Source: Mycteria americana
Taxonomy: Eukaryota; Chordata; Aves; Ciconiiformes; Ciconiidae
Length of the DNA stretch: 64,000 nt
NCBI RefSeq assembly: GCF_035582795.1
Contig: NC_134365.1
Coordinates: 39,722,135-39,786,134, forward strand
Direction: 5' to 3'
The notes under the pieces were generated by a model. It had not been told where the DNA came from and did not search any database. It worked only from the letters and a program-made list of their open reading frames with translations. The position numbers and the translations under genes were made by a program. Below, one piece after another: positions 26,881 to 37,582 of this stretch. Every line of letters begins with the position of its first letter. Position 1 is the stretch's first letter.

Positions 26881-28183
26881 AGAAGTGATGCATAAACCAC
26901 AGTGACTTCATGAGACAATGCTGTCTTTTCTTTTGATTTTTCCCCTTTCTAATTTTAACTACTAGATAGTAGATAATATCTTTTCACTCCCTTGCATGCA
27001 CGTCTATTAACTCCCTTTCTCAGGTTGCGTAGCTGGAAAAAATTGCGCTGACCTTCAGTAAAAATGTCCAACGTTTCTGCTGTGTTTCTCTTTGGAAATA
27101 TTTAGGGTATCCATTAAAATTCATTTCACACTTAAATTTAGCTTAGCTGGAAATGCCTTCCTCACTCGGATATAGTGAGGAACGACATAGAAGAGGAGAT
27201 CCAGGACTCCCATGGATGAGAGAGAAGAGATGACAGGTGTCCATGTTAAAAGTGATTCACCTCATTTGTACGGTATACAACTGATGGGAAAAAATGTGGT
27301 CTTGTGGAAGCTGATTTTTATGATGTTCTTCTCTAACACTATTATCACATTAACGGAGCAAAGTGAGGAATGATTAGTTCAGCAGTTTATCTTAAGCACC
27401 TTGTAGAAATGGGTCTCACAGACTTACACTGGGCAGGGAAAACTCTGGGGGAGGCCGATATGAGAAACAAATTATTTGGATTCCTTTGAGTGGTTAGGTA
27501 ACTATGGCAGCACTGGTGAATCTCTGCAATGTCTGGTGTCACATTTAACATGAAAGGTTTAAAGATGCTTTAAATATTTCCAGTTGGAAATAAGGATACT
27601 TTGAAATGAAAAAAAAAAACCAAAACACCATACCCAAACAAACAAAAACCCCAAACCATCAAACTACTGAAATCAGAGTGTACAAACACATTTTGCCAGC
27701 AGTGCCAGCTGCCACTCCATCTCCCAGCTGCTCATTCCCTCCCTACTTCTCTGCCTCTACTACCCAGCACTAGGATGAGAAGAACCTGGGAAATTACGTG
27801 ACTGAGCAATAAGGTCCCCCCAAAACCCTTGCTGTTTTGAGCCAGATTTAACAGGGTAACAGCAGGAATGCATGGGACAGCACAGCACAGAAAATGGCAC
27901 AGGCCTGGGTACACGCAACTAAGGCAGGATAGATGGGTAAATGTTATTCCTGCTGGATGTATAGCAAGGGCCTGAATTGTTTTTCCATGGACCCCTTTGG
28001 CAAGGTATGGAAGGACTGTAGACTTTTCAGTTTATAGTCTAATAAAGTAGCTCCTAACCAGTTCTGGCTTTAAATTCAAAAAATAGAGTATTAATTTAAT
28101 CAGGAGAGGTGGGGAGGCTCACTGTCTCACTGCCAATGATTAAAGAAACTTTAACCTTCCCTGTTAGGTTTTTCATTTTTCCT

Positions 28184-28370
28184 TCTTCTCTTCTCTTCTC
28201 TTCTCTTCTCTTCTCTTCTCTTCTCTTCTCTTCTCTTCTCTTCTCTTCTCTTCTCTTCTCTTCTCTTCTCTTCTCTTCTCTTCTCTTCTCTTCTCTTCTC
28301 TTCTCTTCTCTTCTTCTCTTCTCTTCTCTTCTCTTCTCTTCTCTTCTCTTCTCTTCTCTTCTCTTCTCCC
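28184..28370. repeat. (TTCTC)n pentanucleotide microsatellite
   Basis: About 187 bp, roughly 37 units of TTCTC with a single phase slip at 28311-28313. A further C/T-rich tract runs to about 28430. The 126-residue open frame of Leu/Phe/Ser repeats across it is an artefact. Confidence 0.97.
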
Positions 28371-29461
28371 TTTCTTCTTTTCCTTTTCTTTCTTTTTTCT
28401 TTTCTTTCTTTTCTTTCTTTTTTTTTTTTAATAGAAGTTCCTATAGCTGGCTTTGCTTCTCTGCAGGACAGCTAGTCTCTTTTAAGTAATACCTCATGAA
28501 ACACCATGTGCACAGAAGGACACATTGCCTATGTTAAATGCATACTGAGGCTTCTCGTGCTTAGTCCTGAAACGGGAGAAATCCCACAGCGTTATTTCAC
28601 TTGCATCTCACATGCATAAGCATGTCTGTGATGAGTACAAACAAGAACAGCTGTTTCCTTCAAAATCAGTTCAGGTCTCCAGGATTACTGAGTCACTTTG
28701 TTATGACTGTAAAATGAGGATATGAATGAAGGTATCTTACACCAGGGCAAACAGCTGGGCCCATGGGAGTAGGAAGGGCTGCAACAATTACAACTAAACT
28801 CGTTGGGCTTATTACAACTAAACTTCAGGCTCGGTGGGGTGCTATTTCTGGAATTTGCTGATTCAGCCAAAGTTCAGGGGGGGAGTTGGAGGTCCCATGT
28901 TGGCAGGAATCCCAAGGAAAATCTGCCCCATTCCCAGTCATCCAAACCAGTGTGCTCCTAGATAATTTGCTTGGTAAACCCCTGAGGACCTGGGAATTTG
29001 GAAGCCCCACCAATTCCCCTCCCCAAGCCAAAGCCCAAACCCAAGACCCTGAGACTGGCCAAAGCCTGAGCAGCCCCAGGCCTCCAGCTTGTAGCACTCG
29101 CAGAGAACCCAGCAGATGGGCTGACCTCAATCTAGGCTCCATAACTTTGACTTGCAGAGAAATGTGAAAGTGTCTTTTATTTTAAATGAGAGTGACAACA
29201 AATTTCAAATGATCAATGCCTTCTTATAAGAAAAATGATGTCTCCTCATCCAGATACAAGCAGAACTTGAAGAGCTTGAGAATTTTAGACCCTTCTGCCA
29301 GATTTCTTCAAAAACATTATCCATTCCCAGATCTTGGACAGGCAGGAGGAAATAAAATATGTTCTTATATATCTAGGCAGTGCCATCTTTTGTGACAAAA
29401 TAGAGCAAGATTAGCATTCTACTTTTCACAGAGATTCTGGTGAATAAATATGCAAGCATAC

Positions 29462-30285
29462 TTTATTTATTTATTTAATTTTTATTTAATATCCAAATTT
29501 CAAAAAGTTTCCATTGAGAAATCTAAAGTTTTAAATAATATTCCGGTACAAAAATATAGTAATTGAGATAAAAACTTCCATACTACTACCTCCAAATAAA
29601 TAAAATCACATCAGACACATTTAAATTATTCAGTACAAAAAATACAGAACTTCTCAAAATCAGTGAGTTGAAGTTAAGTCAGTGCAATAGAGTTAGTCAC
29701 ATTTCCTGGAGCAGCTAAGTAGCCTGGCCTCCTGGTAACTTCAGTGCATAACAATAATTACCAGCAATTAATCATCAATCCCCTAGTTCAGAAAAGTGCT
29801 TCAGCATTTGCTTATCTTTAAGCATGTCTGTTTGCTTGATTTGGATTTAGATATGCTTATAAGTAAGCAGACATGAATTCCTGAGTACAGAATTCCCCAT
29901 ATTGGTGCTTGCATCTCCATGCGAAATAGATGAATGATGAGACTAATCTTATTAACATCCCTCTTTCAAGACAGCACCAGATGGAAAGCTGGGTATCATG
30001 TCATTTCAGGATTTCCATATGGAAATTGAGTAAACATTGCCTCATTCTGTATTTTCAGGTCAACAAACATATAACAGATAGACAGGATTTTAAGACAAAG
30101 TAATTTCTTATATAGTAGTAGGAGTTATAAATACTTTGATTGGTGGTTCTTTATAAATAATTATTTAAAATACTTAAATATTAATAAATAAATGTATAAA
30201 AACTTAATAAAAAGACTGAAATAAAAAACTGTGCATTATAACAAAATTTGCACAGTAACTCAGTACAAAAGGACATGTGATGTCA
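29462..30285 (-). other. IFNG: IFNG 3' UTR with AU-rich element and candidate poly(A) signals
   Basis: After the TAA the minus strand is A+T rich. The complement of 30183-30193 reads ATTTATTTATT, containing the UUAUUUAUU nonamer typical of unstable cytokine mRNAs, and related TTATTTATAAAG lies at 30149-30160. The first AATAAA on the minus strand is at 29481-29486, followed by three overlapping copies at 29462-29475. This gives a 3' UTR of about 800 nt. No earlier AATAAA was seen; the true cleavage site is not proven. Confidence 0.65.
29823..29875 (-). repeat. Imperfect inverted repeat in IFNG 3' UTR
   Basis: The minus-strand arms CATGTCTGCTTACTT (29875-29861) and AAGCAAACAGACATG (29837-29823) pair at 13 of 15 positions around a 23-nt loop, in the predicted IFNG 3' UTR. 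Confidence 0.7.
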
Positions 30286-30411
30286 TTAGCATTTGCACCT
30301 CCTCTGAGACTGGCTCCTTTTCCTTTTGAGAGAAGTTGGACTCTCCACCAGTTTTTGTAAGACGCTGAACAGCTCATTCACAGCTTTGCGTTGAGTTTTC
30401 AAGTCAGTCAT
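30286..30411 (-). CDS. IFNG: IFNG coding exon 4 and stop
   Basis: 126 bp, 41 codons plus TAA (30286-30288). The acceptor is TTATAACAG (CAG at 30412-30414). It encodes the last helix (RKAVNELFSVLQKLV) and the basic C-terminal tail KRKRSQSQRRCKC, which in this family contributes to receptor and heparan sulfate binding. Confidence 0.97.
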   Translation of the reverse strand: MTDLKTQRKAVNELFSVLQKLVESPTSLKRKRSQSQRRCKC

Positions 30412-33400
30412 CTGTTATAAGTAAGAAACAAACGGAATGAAGGTCATGCCAAGAGCTATAATTATTTACTGGTCACATCCTACAGGCTACACTGCTACCA
30501 GGGTAAACCAGATGGACATCGGCAGTTCCCAATTACTCTACTACCTAATTCCTACAACAAAGAACCACTTTGTCACAAATCTTTGTTTTCCACTTTCTGC
30601 GCTACTTTGCAACGTGCCACAGACCAGCCATATTCTGTGTAACGGAGCTACTCTGTAGTTATTGCGAAGATATATGAGCTACCCCCAAGCAGCTAACTCC
30701 ACCGAGGTATTGGCTGCGGACCTCTGCAGGGGTCGGTGGTTCGTGTCATTGGCACTTGCTCGATAAGCCAAGTGCCTCCAAAGCCCACGGAGGCATGCTG
30801 TGGCCAGGCACAACTTTCCCACCCAATTTCTTAACCACAAACAGCTGTGTCAGTGGCACCTCTGGTGGGCAGACGACACAGCAGCACTGCCGGCACCGCT
30901 GTGCCAGACTCCGGCAAGACTCGGGGAGGGTGGCCCCTGCACTGACACCCCACACCGCAGACCTGCAGCTGGAAACATTAGGTTTTCCAGTGTGAACTGA
31001 GCCAGACGGGGCTTACCAGACGGGTTACTGAAGCATTATTGGCTTGAGTCACACTCAAATCTCAACTGGAAAATATAGTGTCATGAGCCTTGGAGGCAGA
31101 GGAAGAGCCTTACCTGAAGCTTTGCCAGGTCCATGAGGTCTTTCACCTTCTTTAAGCCATCAGGAAGGCTGTTTTTCAGAGTATAGAGCTCCTCAGATAT
31201 GTTTCTGATGTGCGCCTTTGACTTGTCAGTGGTGTTAAGCATTTCTAAGTACATGGAAACAATCTGGCTCAGGATGATCCTTTTTTCATTTCTCTGTTGA
31301 AAAATACAGTCAGAAAGAAAGGTCTGTGAGTGCTCATCAGCAGGAAAATGAATGAAGCTAAAATGCAGCACGCAGGGGTTCTCACTGCTGCTTGAAATGG
31401 GATGATAAAGAAGATGCTGCAACTCATCTCCTGGGCTTGGCTGTACCTCAGGATGGTGCAGTATAAAGCACCTTGGTCCTTATGGGAAGCATTCTTATGG
31501 GGATTGTTTTCTCATTTCCAAGCTACTGAAGTGGCCTCTGCTCATGTTCGTTCTACCCCGGCTGATTACACTGGCCCTGGGAGCTGCTTTGTATTTAAAA
31601 AGTGCCCCACAAAGCGCCTGAGATGCTTTGTCATATCTGGTTCGGACTCACCTCTGTCCAGTTTATCAGTTTCTCTGTAAAAATAGGTCCACCGTCAGCT
31701 ACGTCTGAATGACTTGAGTTCTGCAACAAAGAACAAACATATCTGTTATACAAACAATACTTATCACAAGGCAAATTTGTGTTCTCTATTCAGATGAGCA
31801 GTAAAAAACAGATGTGATTTTTGCACCACTGGGCTATAGCTATTACAATGCTTTCACTTCTCTAAGCACCAAATTGCTTTGGATGACTGCATAGCACCAG
31901 AAAAGGCATTAGTCTGCTTTTCAACGTCTTCTCCTGCTATAACTCATCTGAACAGAGACATTTAGCATCATCTATTTTACCAAACGCTCCTTGCAAATTT
32001 TGGTATTGACAGCTGAAAATTAAACTTCGGAAGCATAGCAACTGGCTAGAAAATTGTCAGATCTGATCTTGGCATGTTTTCTGGTAAGTTGAGGTCCACC
32101 AGTAGGTATTCTGTGGCCTTGAATTTATCCAGTCTTCTAAAATCTCATATGGAACAAGAACAAATTAACTTTACTGTAAAACTACAGTTTGTAGAACTGG
32201 AGAATAGCCCAGTAGCCCACAGTCAGGCGTGGGGATATACAAGGTTAGTGGGCTACTGAGAGGCTCGCAGGGACGGAGTTTAACCATCAGATGTTAGCCA
32301 CGCACTGTGGCAGATTCTAGGAAACAAAGAGCAATACAATTCTCCTATGAAGGAAAGGTAAACTGAATCATTTCCTCTTCTGTGTGTGTCTTTTTTTTTT
32401 TCTTTTTGTATACAACAGTCACTATTTCCTTTTTTGTCTGCTCAGTAATTTAAATAAAGTGAGTGCAAAGGGAAAACTTGCAGCCTGACAGAAACCTCGT
32501 AGGCTGATTGGCTCCCCATGCTGAGCACGTTGCCAAACCTTGTTTTGCTGTTCTTCCGAAAGGTGGGGAGCACCTGCTGTAGACCGGAGTTTTTAATGTC
32601 AGTGGAAGAAGCTCGCCACACCTCAGGATCTCTCTGACAGAGTTATATACATTCTAGTGAGAATCTCTCTGATCTATGCTAATGACAAATTTAAGATATA
32701 ATGCCAATTTTATAGCCAGTTTCCTATCAATCTGCAAACACTGAAGTATCACAGTAGGCTTCTTCATGTGATACTTCAGGGTGATTCTTTGACTACTAAA
32801 TTTCAACTTTCATATGCACAAAATTCTGACAAAATCAGAGCTGAAAATAGGAGCAGACTTTTGCAGTTGCTTTCATGCATTTAAGGAAAAAACAAAAATA
32901 TATTGAGAATAAAAGCTGTTAATTAGAAGTGCCTCTATTGTAGATCTGTTATCTCTATGACTAATCCCAGCTGAAGTCAACTGTGAAATCCTTTAATGCC
33001 TCTTAGATTAAGATAGGTGAATTAACATTACAGTTATCAAATTATAAAAATTCTGTCTGAAAAGAAGTAATATCATGCTGGATAACATTCCCATGCCGGA
33101 TCATAGTCACAGATATATAAGCAGAATGGCTGGAGGATGCAAAAGAATAAGCAGTAGGAACCACCTTTAGGCAACACACTACTACTAATAATAAGTACCA
33201 GATGCATTTGTTAAAGCAAAAGTTCTTCTCCATTTTGTTTATATTGCTAACTAATACTAAATCCCCCATTAAGGTTACTAACCTAAAACTAAAAAAGTGT
33301 CAGTAAATTGCATCTGAATAGAATTGAATCAAGATTCATTCATTCATCATAAATTGCATTAAGATTTCTTGTTATAAAACATTCCAAAGGCTGAATGGAG

Positions 33401-33802
33401 GTAGCAGAAGCTCTTGTGAAAGGAAGAGTGCCCCTGAAAGAAATGCAAACTACTACATTAACTATGACTATTGAAAAACTGAATCATGTTAGTGAAAGAG
33501 GTTAGCAAAAGCAAAGAAATTGTCCATATTCTTGTTTAAAAAAAGGTATAACCAAAAAATTTGTTCCATGGTTACCCTCTATTGGTACACATAGAGTATG
33601 TCAAGCAGTGCTCAAGTCTGGACTATATCTAAAGCACAAGCAGAAGGAGAAGAGAACTGCAGTAGAAGACCATACTTACAAAGTCAGCTTTCAGTTGGTC
33701 TATATCGTTTTGAAGTTGAGCAAGATTTAAGCTATTTCCAAAATGTCCAAAATAAATCATGATGACAGACAGAACAAATAAGCTGTAGGTCTGACAAGTC
33801 AT
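30286..33802 (-). CDS. IFNG: Interferon gamma, complete four-exon gene
   Basis: Encodes the secreted type II interferon, the homodimeric helical cytokine of T and NK cells that acts on IFNGR1/IFNGR2 and JAK-STAT1. Coding exons run join(33802-33680, 31720-31652, 31293-31114, 30411-30286) on the minus strand; joined they give 165 residues and a TAA stop, against 164 in chicken. All introns are GT-AG and phase 0; exon 2 is 69 bp as in human. Residues 1-19 are a hydrophobic signal peptide starting MTCQTYSLFV. NSSHSDVADGGP begins exon 2, exon 3 carries the IILSQIVSMYLEML and ISEELYTLK helices, and exon 4 ends with the polybasic KRKRSQSQRRC stretch (residues 153-163). N-glycosylation sequons lie at N42, N61, N84 and N95. 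No frameshift or premature stop is seen. Identity rests on family knowledge and colinear exons; confidence is very high. Confidence 0.98.
31114..31293 (-). CDS. IFNG: IFNG coding exon 3 (core helices)
   Basis: 180 bp, 60 codons. The acceptor is TTTTTCAACAG (CAG at 31294-31296) and the donor GTAAGG (31108-31113). It begins RNEKRIILSQIVSMYLEML and ends DLMDLAKLQ. The open frame continues into the following intron without meaning. Two further sequons, N84-T-T and N95-I-S, lie here. Confidence 0.97.
31652..31720 (-). CDS. IFNG: IFNG coding exon 2
   Basis: 69 bp, 23 codons, phase 0 at both ends. The acceptor is TTTGTTGCAG (CAG at 31721-31723) and the donor is GTGAGTCC (GT at 31650-31651). It encodes NSSHSDVADGGP...INWTE with two N-glycosylation sequons, as in chicken IFNG. 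Confidence 0.97.
32741..32779. repeat. Perfect 13-bp inverted repeat in IFNG intron 1
   Basis: CTGAAGTATCACA (32741-32753) and TGTGATACTTCAG (32767-32779) are exact complements separated by 13 nt. It lies in IFNG intron 1. Confidence 0.9.
33680..33802 (-). CDS. IFNG: IFNG coding exon 1 (signal peptide and helix A)
   Basis: 123 bp, 41 codons. The start codon is the complement of 33800-33802. It is the first ATG after the predicted transcription start and is followed directly by the hydrophobic signal peptide. The exon ends ...QLKADF at a strong GTAAGTATG donor (complement of 33671-33679). Confidence 0.98.
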
Positions 33803-33942
33803 CTTCTTGACAATGGTTCAGTTAAAATGCTCAGATAAGTTCTGGGAGATGTCAGTTCTAAGAGCAGTGAGCTTCAACTTCTAATAGTTAAATCTTCTAT
33901 TAGAAGAAAGTAGACGAATGAACTTCATCTGCCTGTCAGTGG

Positions 33943-33950
33943 TATTTATA
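33943..33950 (-). promoter_or_regulatory. IFNG: IFNG TATA box
   Basis: The minus strand reads GGTATAAATACC, close to the TATAAATACC of mammalian IFNG promoters. It lies about 140 bp upstream of the ATG, so transcription should start near 33915-33920 and the 5' UTR would be about 115 nt. Confidence 0.88.
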
Positions 33951-33974
33951 CCTGGTCTTGGCATTTTTTTATTT

Positions 33975-33982
33975 CGTCATCA
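33975..33982 (-). promoter_or_regulatory. CRE/ATF-AP-1-like element in the IFNG proximal promoter
   Basis: The minus strand reads TGATGACG followed by AAAT, 25 bp upstream of the TATA box. Mammalian IFNG promoters have an ATF/CREB/AP-1 proximal element at a similar place. The match is to a short consensus, so binding is inferred only. Confidence 0.4.
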
Positions 33983-34044
33983 CAGGCTGTGTATATTTAG
34001 ACAAGATAGCGTTAGATAAGAAACCTTTGGTTTTGGCTAATCAA

Positions 34045-34053
34045 GGGAATCCC
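34045..34053. promoter_or_regulatory. NF-kB-like palindrome upstream of IFNG
   Basis: GGGAATCCC is a perfect short palindrome about 95 bp upstream of the IFNG TATA box. It resembles 9-10 bp kB half-site pairs. Functional status is inference; the motif is short enough to occur by chance. Confidence 0.3.
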
Positions 34054-35502
34054 TCGAAAGCGTCTTTCTTAAAGCATGGTCCTGGAAAAATTTTCAGTGG
34101 TTCGTCAATGGGTAACATTTACGTGGCAGATTCTGCAGTTTCTTTTACACGTGGTTGGGGGAAAGGGGGAAATTATGATACCGGTTGAGAAGCATGCACT
34201 GCGGCTCAAGCATATTCTTACATGCTATCTGAAAAGAGTCATATTGTGTGGTTAAATGGTCAGTATAACAGTCAACTCATTTCTGGTATTCTTTTAAAGT
34301 AACCACCGAGATTGCCATGGCATTCTTCAGAGTCACTTAGAGATCTAAACGTTCTCCCTACTGCTGTCCTTTTGTGAAACACTATTTGCATTCTTTCCAT
34401 GGTCTAAAGTGCATTTCTGCTGCTTTCTCATTCTTCACCTCCAGATTCAAAATAGACTTAGGGAAAAGGAGGTTCCAGCATGGATGCAATGATGCATCAT
34501 ACTAAATTCATCTATGGTTGTCTGCTACCTCCAAGAGCAGAGTATTTAATACTCAAGACATTCATTTTTGCTTGGCAATAATTAAAGTTCCCCACCTGCC
34601 CATTCATTTGCACTTATGTGCGTAGAATATGAAAACAGAAAGACATGGATGAAAAAAATCCCAGTTGAAGAAGACAGACAGAATGGTCTCTAAGTGCATA
34701 CAGACCCCTGAAACAGCTGTATTGAGGATAGCTGGGGAAAAGGTTTTTGTATAGGAACTGAACTCTGCTTTGATGGATATCATGGGAAAAGAGCTTACTG
34801 TGAAGAGTCTTATGAAAAAATCAGAGTAATTTTAGGCTGTAGTATATGAATGCAAGGTAGGCAGGAGCCTACAAGGGAAAGAAACAAGGAGCCCACAGGC
34901 AAAAAGAAAAGAGAGAGGATCAGGAAGAGGGCACTTGTGGGCTCAGTTCACACAAGCTGTAGCTCATCAGAAACAGATGAGAATTAAACTGGGCCCCATC
35001 AGGTATGATTTGAATTCTCCAGCACAGCCCTGGATGGCTCTCTGGGTGTTCCTTGCAAGAAGCTGTCCCCTTCCCCAGCAGCACCTATCTCAGCAAATAC
35101 CATCAAACACTTTCATCTGCAGCTTGAAAAAGAACCTGCATCTGTGGAATAGATCTAGCCTACTACTACCATTGCAAACAGGGAATTGCCATTTTGCAGA
35201 GACAAGAACCAAATTTCACCAGCAGTCACAGGCCCAAAAGCTGCATGCTAAAACTCCCTGGGAATAGAAGTGTAGTCAGATGGCACACATCTCACAACAG
35301 GTGCAGTACTGCAAAAAAAATTAGAGCTGTAATCTGCTTGGGGCAGTAGCACTATTCAATGCACATCTTGGTTTTAGTTTAGGAAATTAAAACTGGTTAA
35401 GCAATAACTTGATTGCTGGAAGTGTTGACATGGAGGTGAGGTGATAATGCTATTCAAGGGTGTTTCAAAGCACTGTAAAAAAATGTAAAGTTATCACACC
35501 TG

Positions 35503-35573
35503 CCAGAGGCATTGGACTAGACGATTTTCAAAGATCCCTTCCAACCCAAACCATTCTGATTCTATGATTCTAT
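35503..35573 (+). mobile_element. CR1 LINE 3' terminus, plus orientation
   Basis: GGCATTGGACTAGACGATTTTCAAAGATCCC and TTCCAACCCAAACCATTCTG, then GATTCTATGATTCTATG, are the standard CR1 3' end. Only about 70 bp can be traced with confidence; sequence to the left is too diverged. Confidence 0.85.
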
Positions 35574-35584
35574 GCTAGAAATTA

Positions 35585-35745
35585 GAATCATAGAATCATA
35601 GAATCATAGAATCACTTAGGTTGGAAAAGATCCTTAAGATCATCGAGTCCAACCGTTAACCTAACACGACTAAGTCCACTACTAAACCATGTTCCTAAGT
35701 ACCGTATCTACACATCGTTTAAATACCTCCAGGGATGGTGGCAAA
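35585..35745 (-). mobile_element. CR1 LINE 3' terminus, minus orientation
   Basis: Four tail units (AGAATCATAGAATCATAGAATCATAGAATCAC on the plus strand, described by position) precede TTAGGTTGGAAAAGATCC and GATCATCGAGTCCAACC. The minus strand encodes PPSLEVFKRCVDTVLRNMV. The copy breaks off near 35745. It faces the plus-strand CR1 tail at 35573 only about 10 bp away. Confidence 0.9.
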
Positions 35746-36164
35746 ATGGAGGTCCCACCAAGATTCATCAAAGTGGACTCACAATTCAAAGTGGAGGCAC
35801 AAATGTCAGCACACTGAACAAACCTATTGGTAATGTTGAAACATCTGGATTGCTTTGCAAGGCACGTACTGTCAAATAGCATGTTGTGGCACAGCTAAAT
35901 GTAGATTTATACATACAGGAAAACCAAGCATAGTTTACAAGGTGGGAGACAGGTGCTGAGGCATGTCAACTGGCCATGACACTATTGAGCGATTCTTTGG
36001 CAAAGTGTTGGAAGGGAGGTGTCGAGTGGCAGAAGAAAAATCATTCCTGTTACATATGGCATTCTTTATGCTGTCAGAAATGTACAACTGGAAGAGGGAC
36101 TGGGTCATCAAGCCCAATTTTTGCCATTACAGTTCTTTTACTGCCATTACATTACTGCCATTGA

Positions 36165-36265
36165 GCAGTTCTTTTCTATTGAATTACTAGAGAGTGTGCA
36201 AAGAAGAGCTGCAAGTAAGGAGTTTGGAAGAGATTCTTTACTCAAACAGCTCAGTCTTCTTAACA
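36165..36265 (+). mobile_element. Possible old CR1/L3 fragment
   Basis: TTGAATTACTAGAGAGTGTGCAAAGAAGAGCTGCAAG resembles the 'LERVQRRAT' segment of CR1-clade elements and is followed by a decayed 'LRELSLL'-like stretch. Short and diverged. Confidence 0.4.
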
Positions 36266-36495
36266 TGTTGAGGACAAATCACAACACAACTGAACACAAC
36301 TAACTGCTGTAATTATCCAGCCAGGCAGAAGGTGTATCCAGTCAGGCCTTCTACTCATCTCCACATTCAAATTCTCACACAAAGGGTTGAATTTTCTGTG
36401 GCAAATCATCAGCTGGACAGAAATGTATTCTAATACAGAAACGTAGGATTCCTTTTCCAAATCCTTTACATTTGAATAAATGGTAACATGTTAAT

Positions 36496-36555
36496 GTTGA
36501 CATGCTCATCTCATAATGTTCTCCTGTTGACATGCTCGTCTCGTAATGTTCTCTT
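36496..36555. repeat. Two-copy tandem repeat of a 30-bp unit
   Basis: 36496-36525 and 36526-36555 share GTTGACATGCTC and TAATGTTCTC, with three differences. Confidence 0.9.
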
Positions 36556-37561
36556 CTATTGATACACACCATCACCTCTCTCCAAATCACTTTGAAACTA
36601 GGCAACAGCCTACAGCAGATGGTCAGAACTTGAGGGTACTTGAGTCCCAGGGGTCCTGCACGCCTCCCAGCCCTGTTCTGCTTCCCATTCCACCCAAAAG
36701 TGATGAAATAGATCACCATTGTCCAGTGTATGTCTTGTTGCCCAAGAACTGTGAACAGTCAGGTTGTGAGAAAGGCTCAGGTTCAGATGGCTCCTCTGCA
36801 CTGCCTTTCCTGAGCATCAACATAGTTACAAACAAAATAGGGGGTATCCTGCAAATATCTGCCATTTACTAGGCAGAGCCAAGGGCCTAAGAGCATCCAA
36901 TTTTTTATCTGTGTTCCTTCGTAGATATCTATTGAGCGCATGCTGGAGGGGACTGAATACTCAGCACTAACACAAGCTCTTTGCCTAAGCACTAGCCCTA
37001 ATCTAGCTGAAAGAGATGCCTGAATAGTATTGAAAAGTCTTGTGCTGCATAGAATTGGAGTGGTCATTCTGTGTGGCTCCATAGTCACAGCTGGACTGTC
37101 ATCTGTTCCAAACACAGTAAGAAATGAAACCAAGGCATTTTTTCATTTTGCTGCCTGGAAGTCATCTGACTCTTCATGCAAAGCAGAGGTTTCACACCCT
37201 TCTGTTCATACAACACCTTACACCAATTACCCGGTGATGTCCTTGCAAAGTCATGTCAAATTTCACTATGACCACTGAGTAAAGGTTTTTCCCTTTCATT
37301 TTTTGTTTTATGCATACTCCTCAGCATGCTGGCTGAGTGATTAGTAAGGAAGTGCCCTTACCAGCCCAGCAGATCTCTGCCAGACTTTCATTTCTCTAAA
37401 ACTCAGTGGCTTCCTCTGTTACCACTGCCCAAGGAAAGCAGCTCAGGGTTGGAAAACCCTCTCTGAGTTGTCATTCTGACCTTACATCACACTTCGCCTC
37501 TTAGCTTCCCTTTCCTATAAAGCAGCAGAAATAATTCCTTCGGTTCCTCCTTCACAATGCT

Positions 37562-37582
37562 GGGGGGGGGGGGGGGGGGGGG
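37562..37582. repeat. Homopolymer G tract, 21 bp
   Basis: An uninterrupted run of 21 G. Such runs are unstable and often mis-sized in assemblies. Confidence 0.95.

Larger units (their letters stand above)
24086..29460. other. Intergenic between solo LTR and IFNG 3' end
   Basis: Contains the CR1 at 25286, the LINE remnant at 26490 and the TTCTC microsatellite. The remaining sequence is A+T rich with no supported gene. Confidence 0.55.

Noticed and set aside
28109-28489. 126-residue Leu/Phe/Ser open frame
   Set aside because: Translation of the TTCTC microsatellite.
31402-31680. Plus-strand 92-residue frame antisense to IFNG intron 2
   Set aside because: Overlaps exon 2 and intron 2 of IFNG in antisense; no independent evidence of coding.
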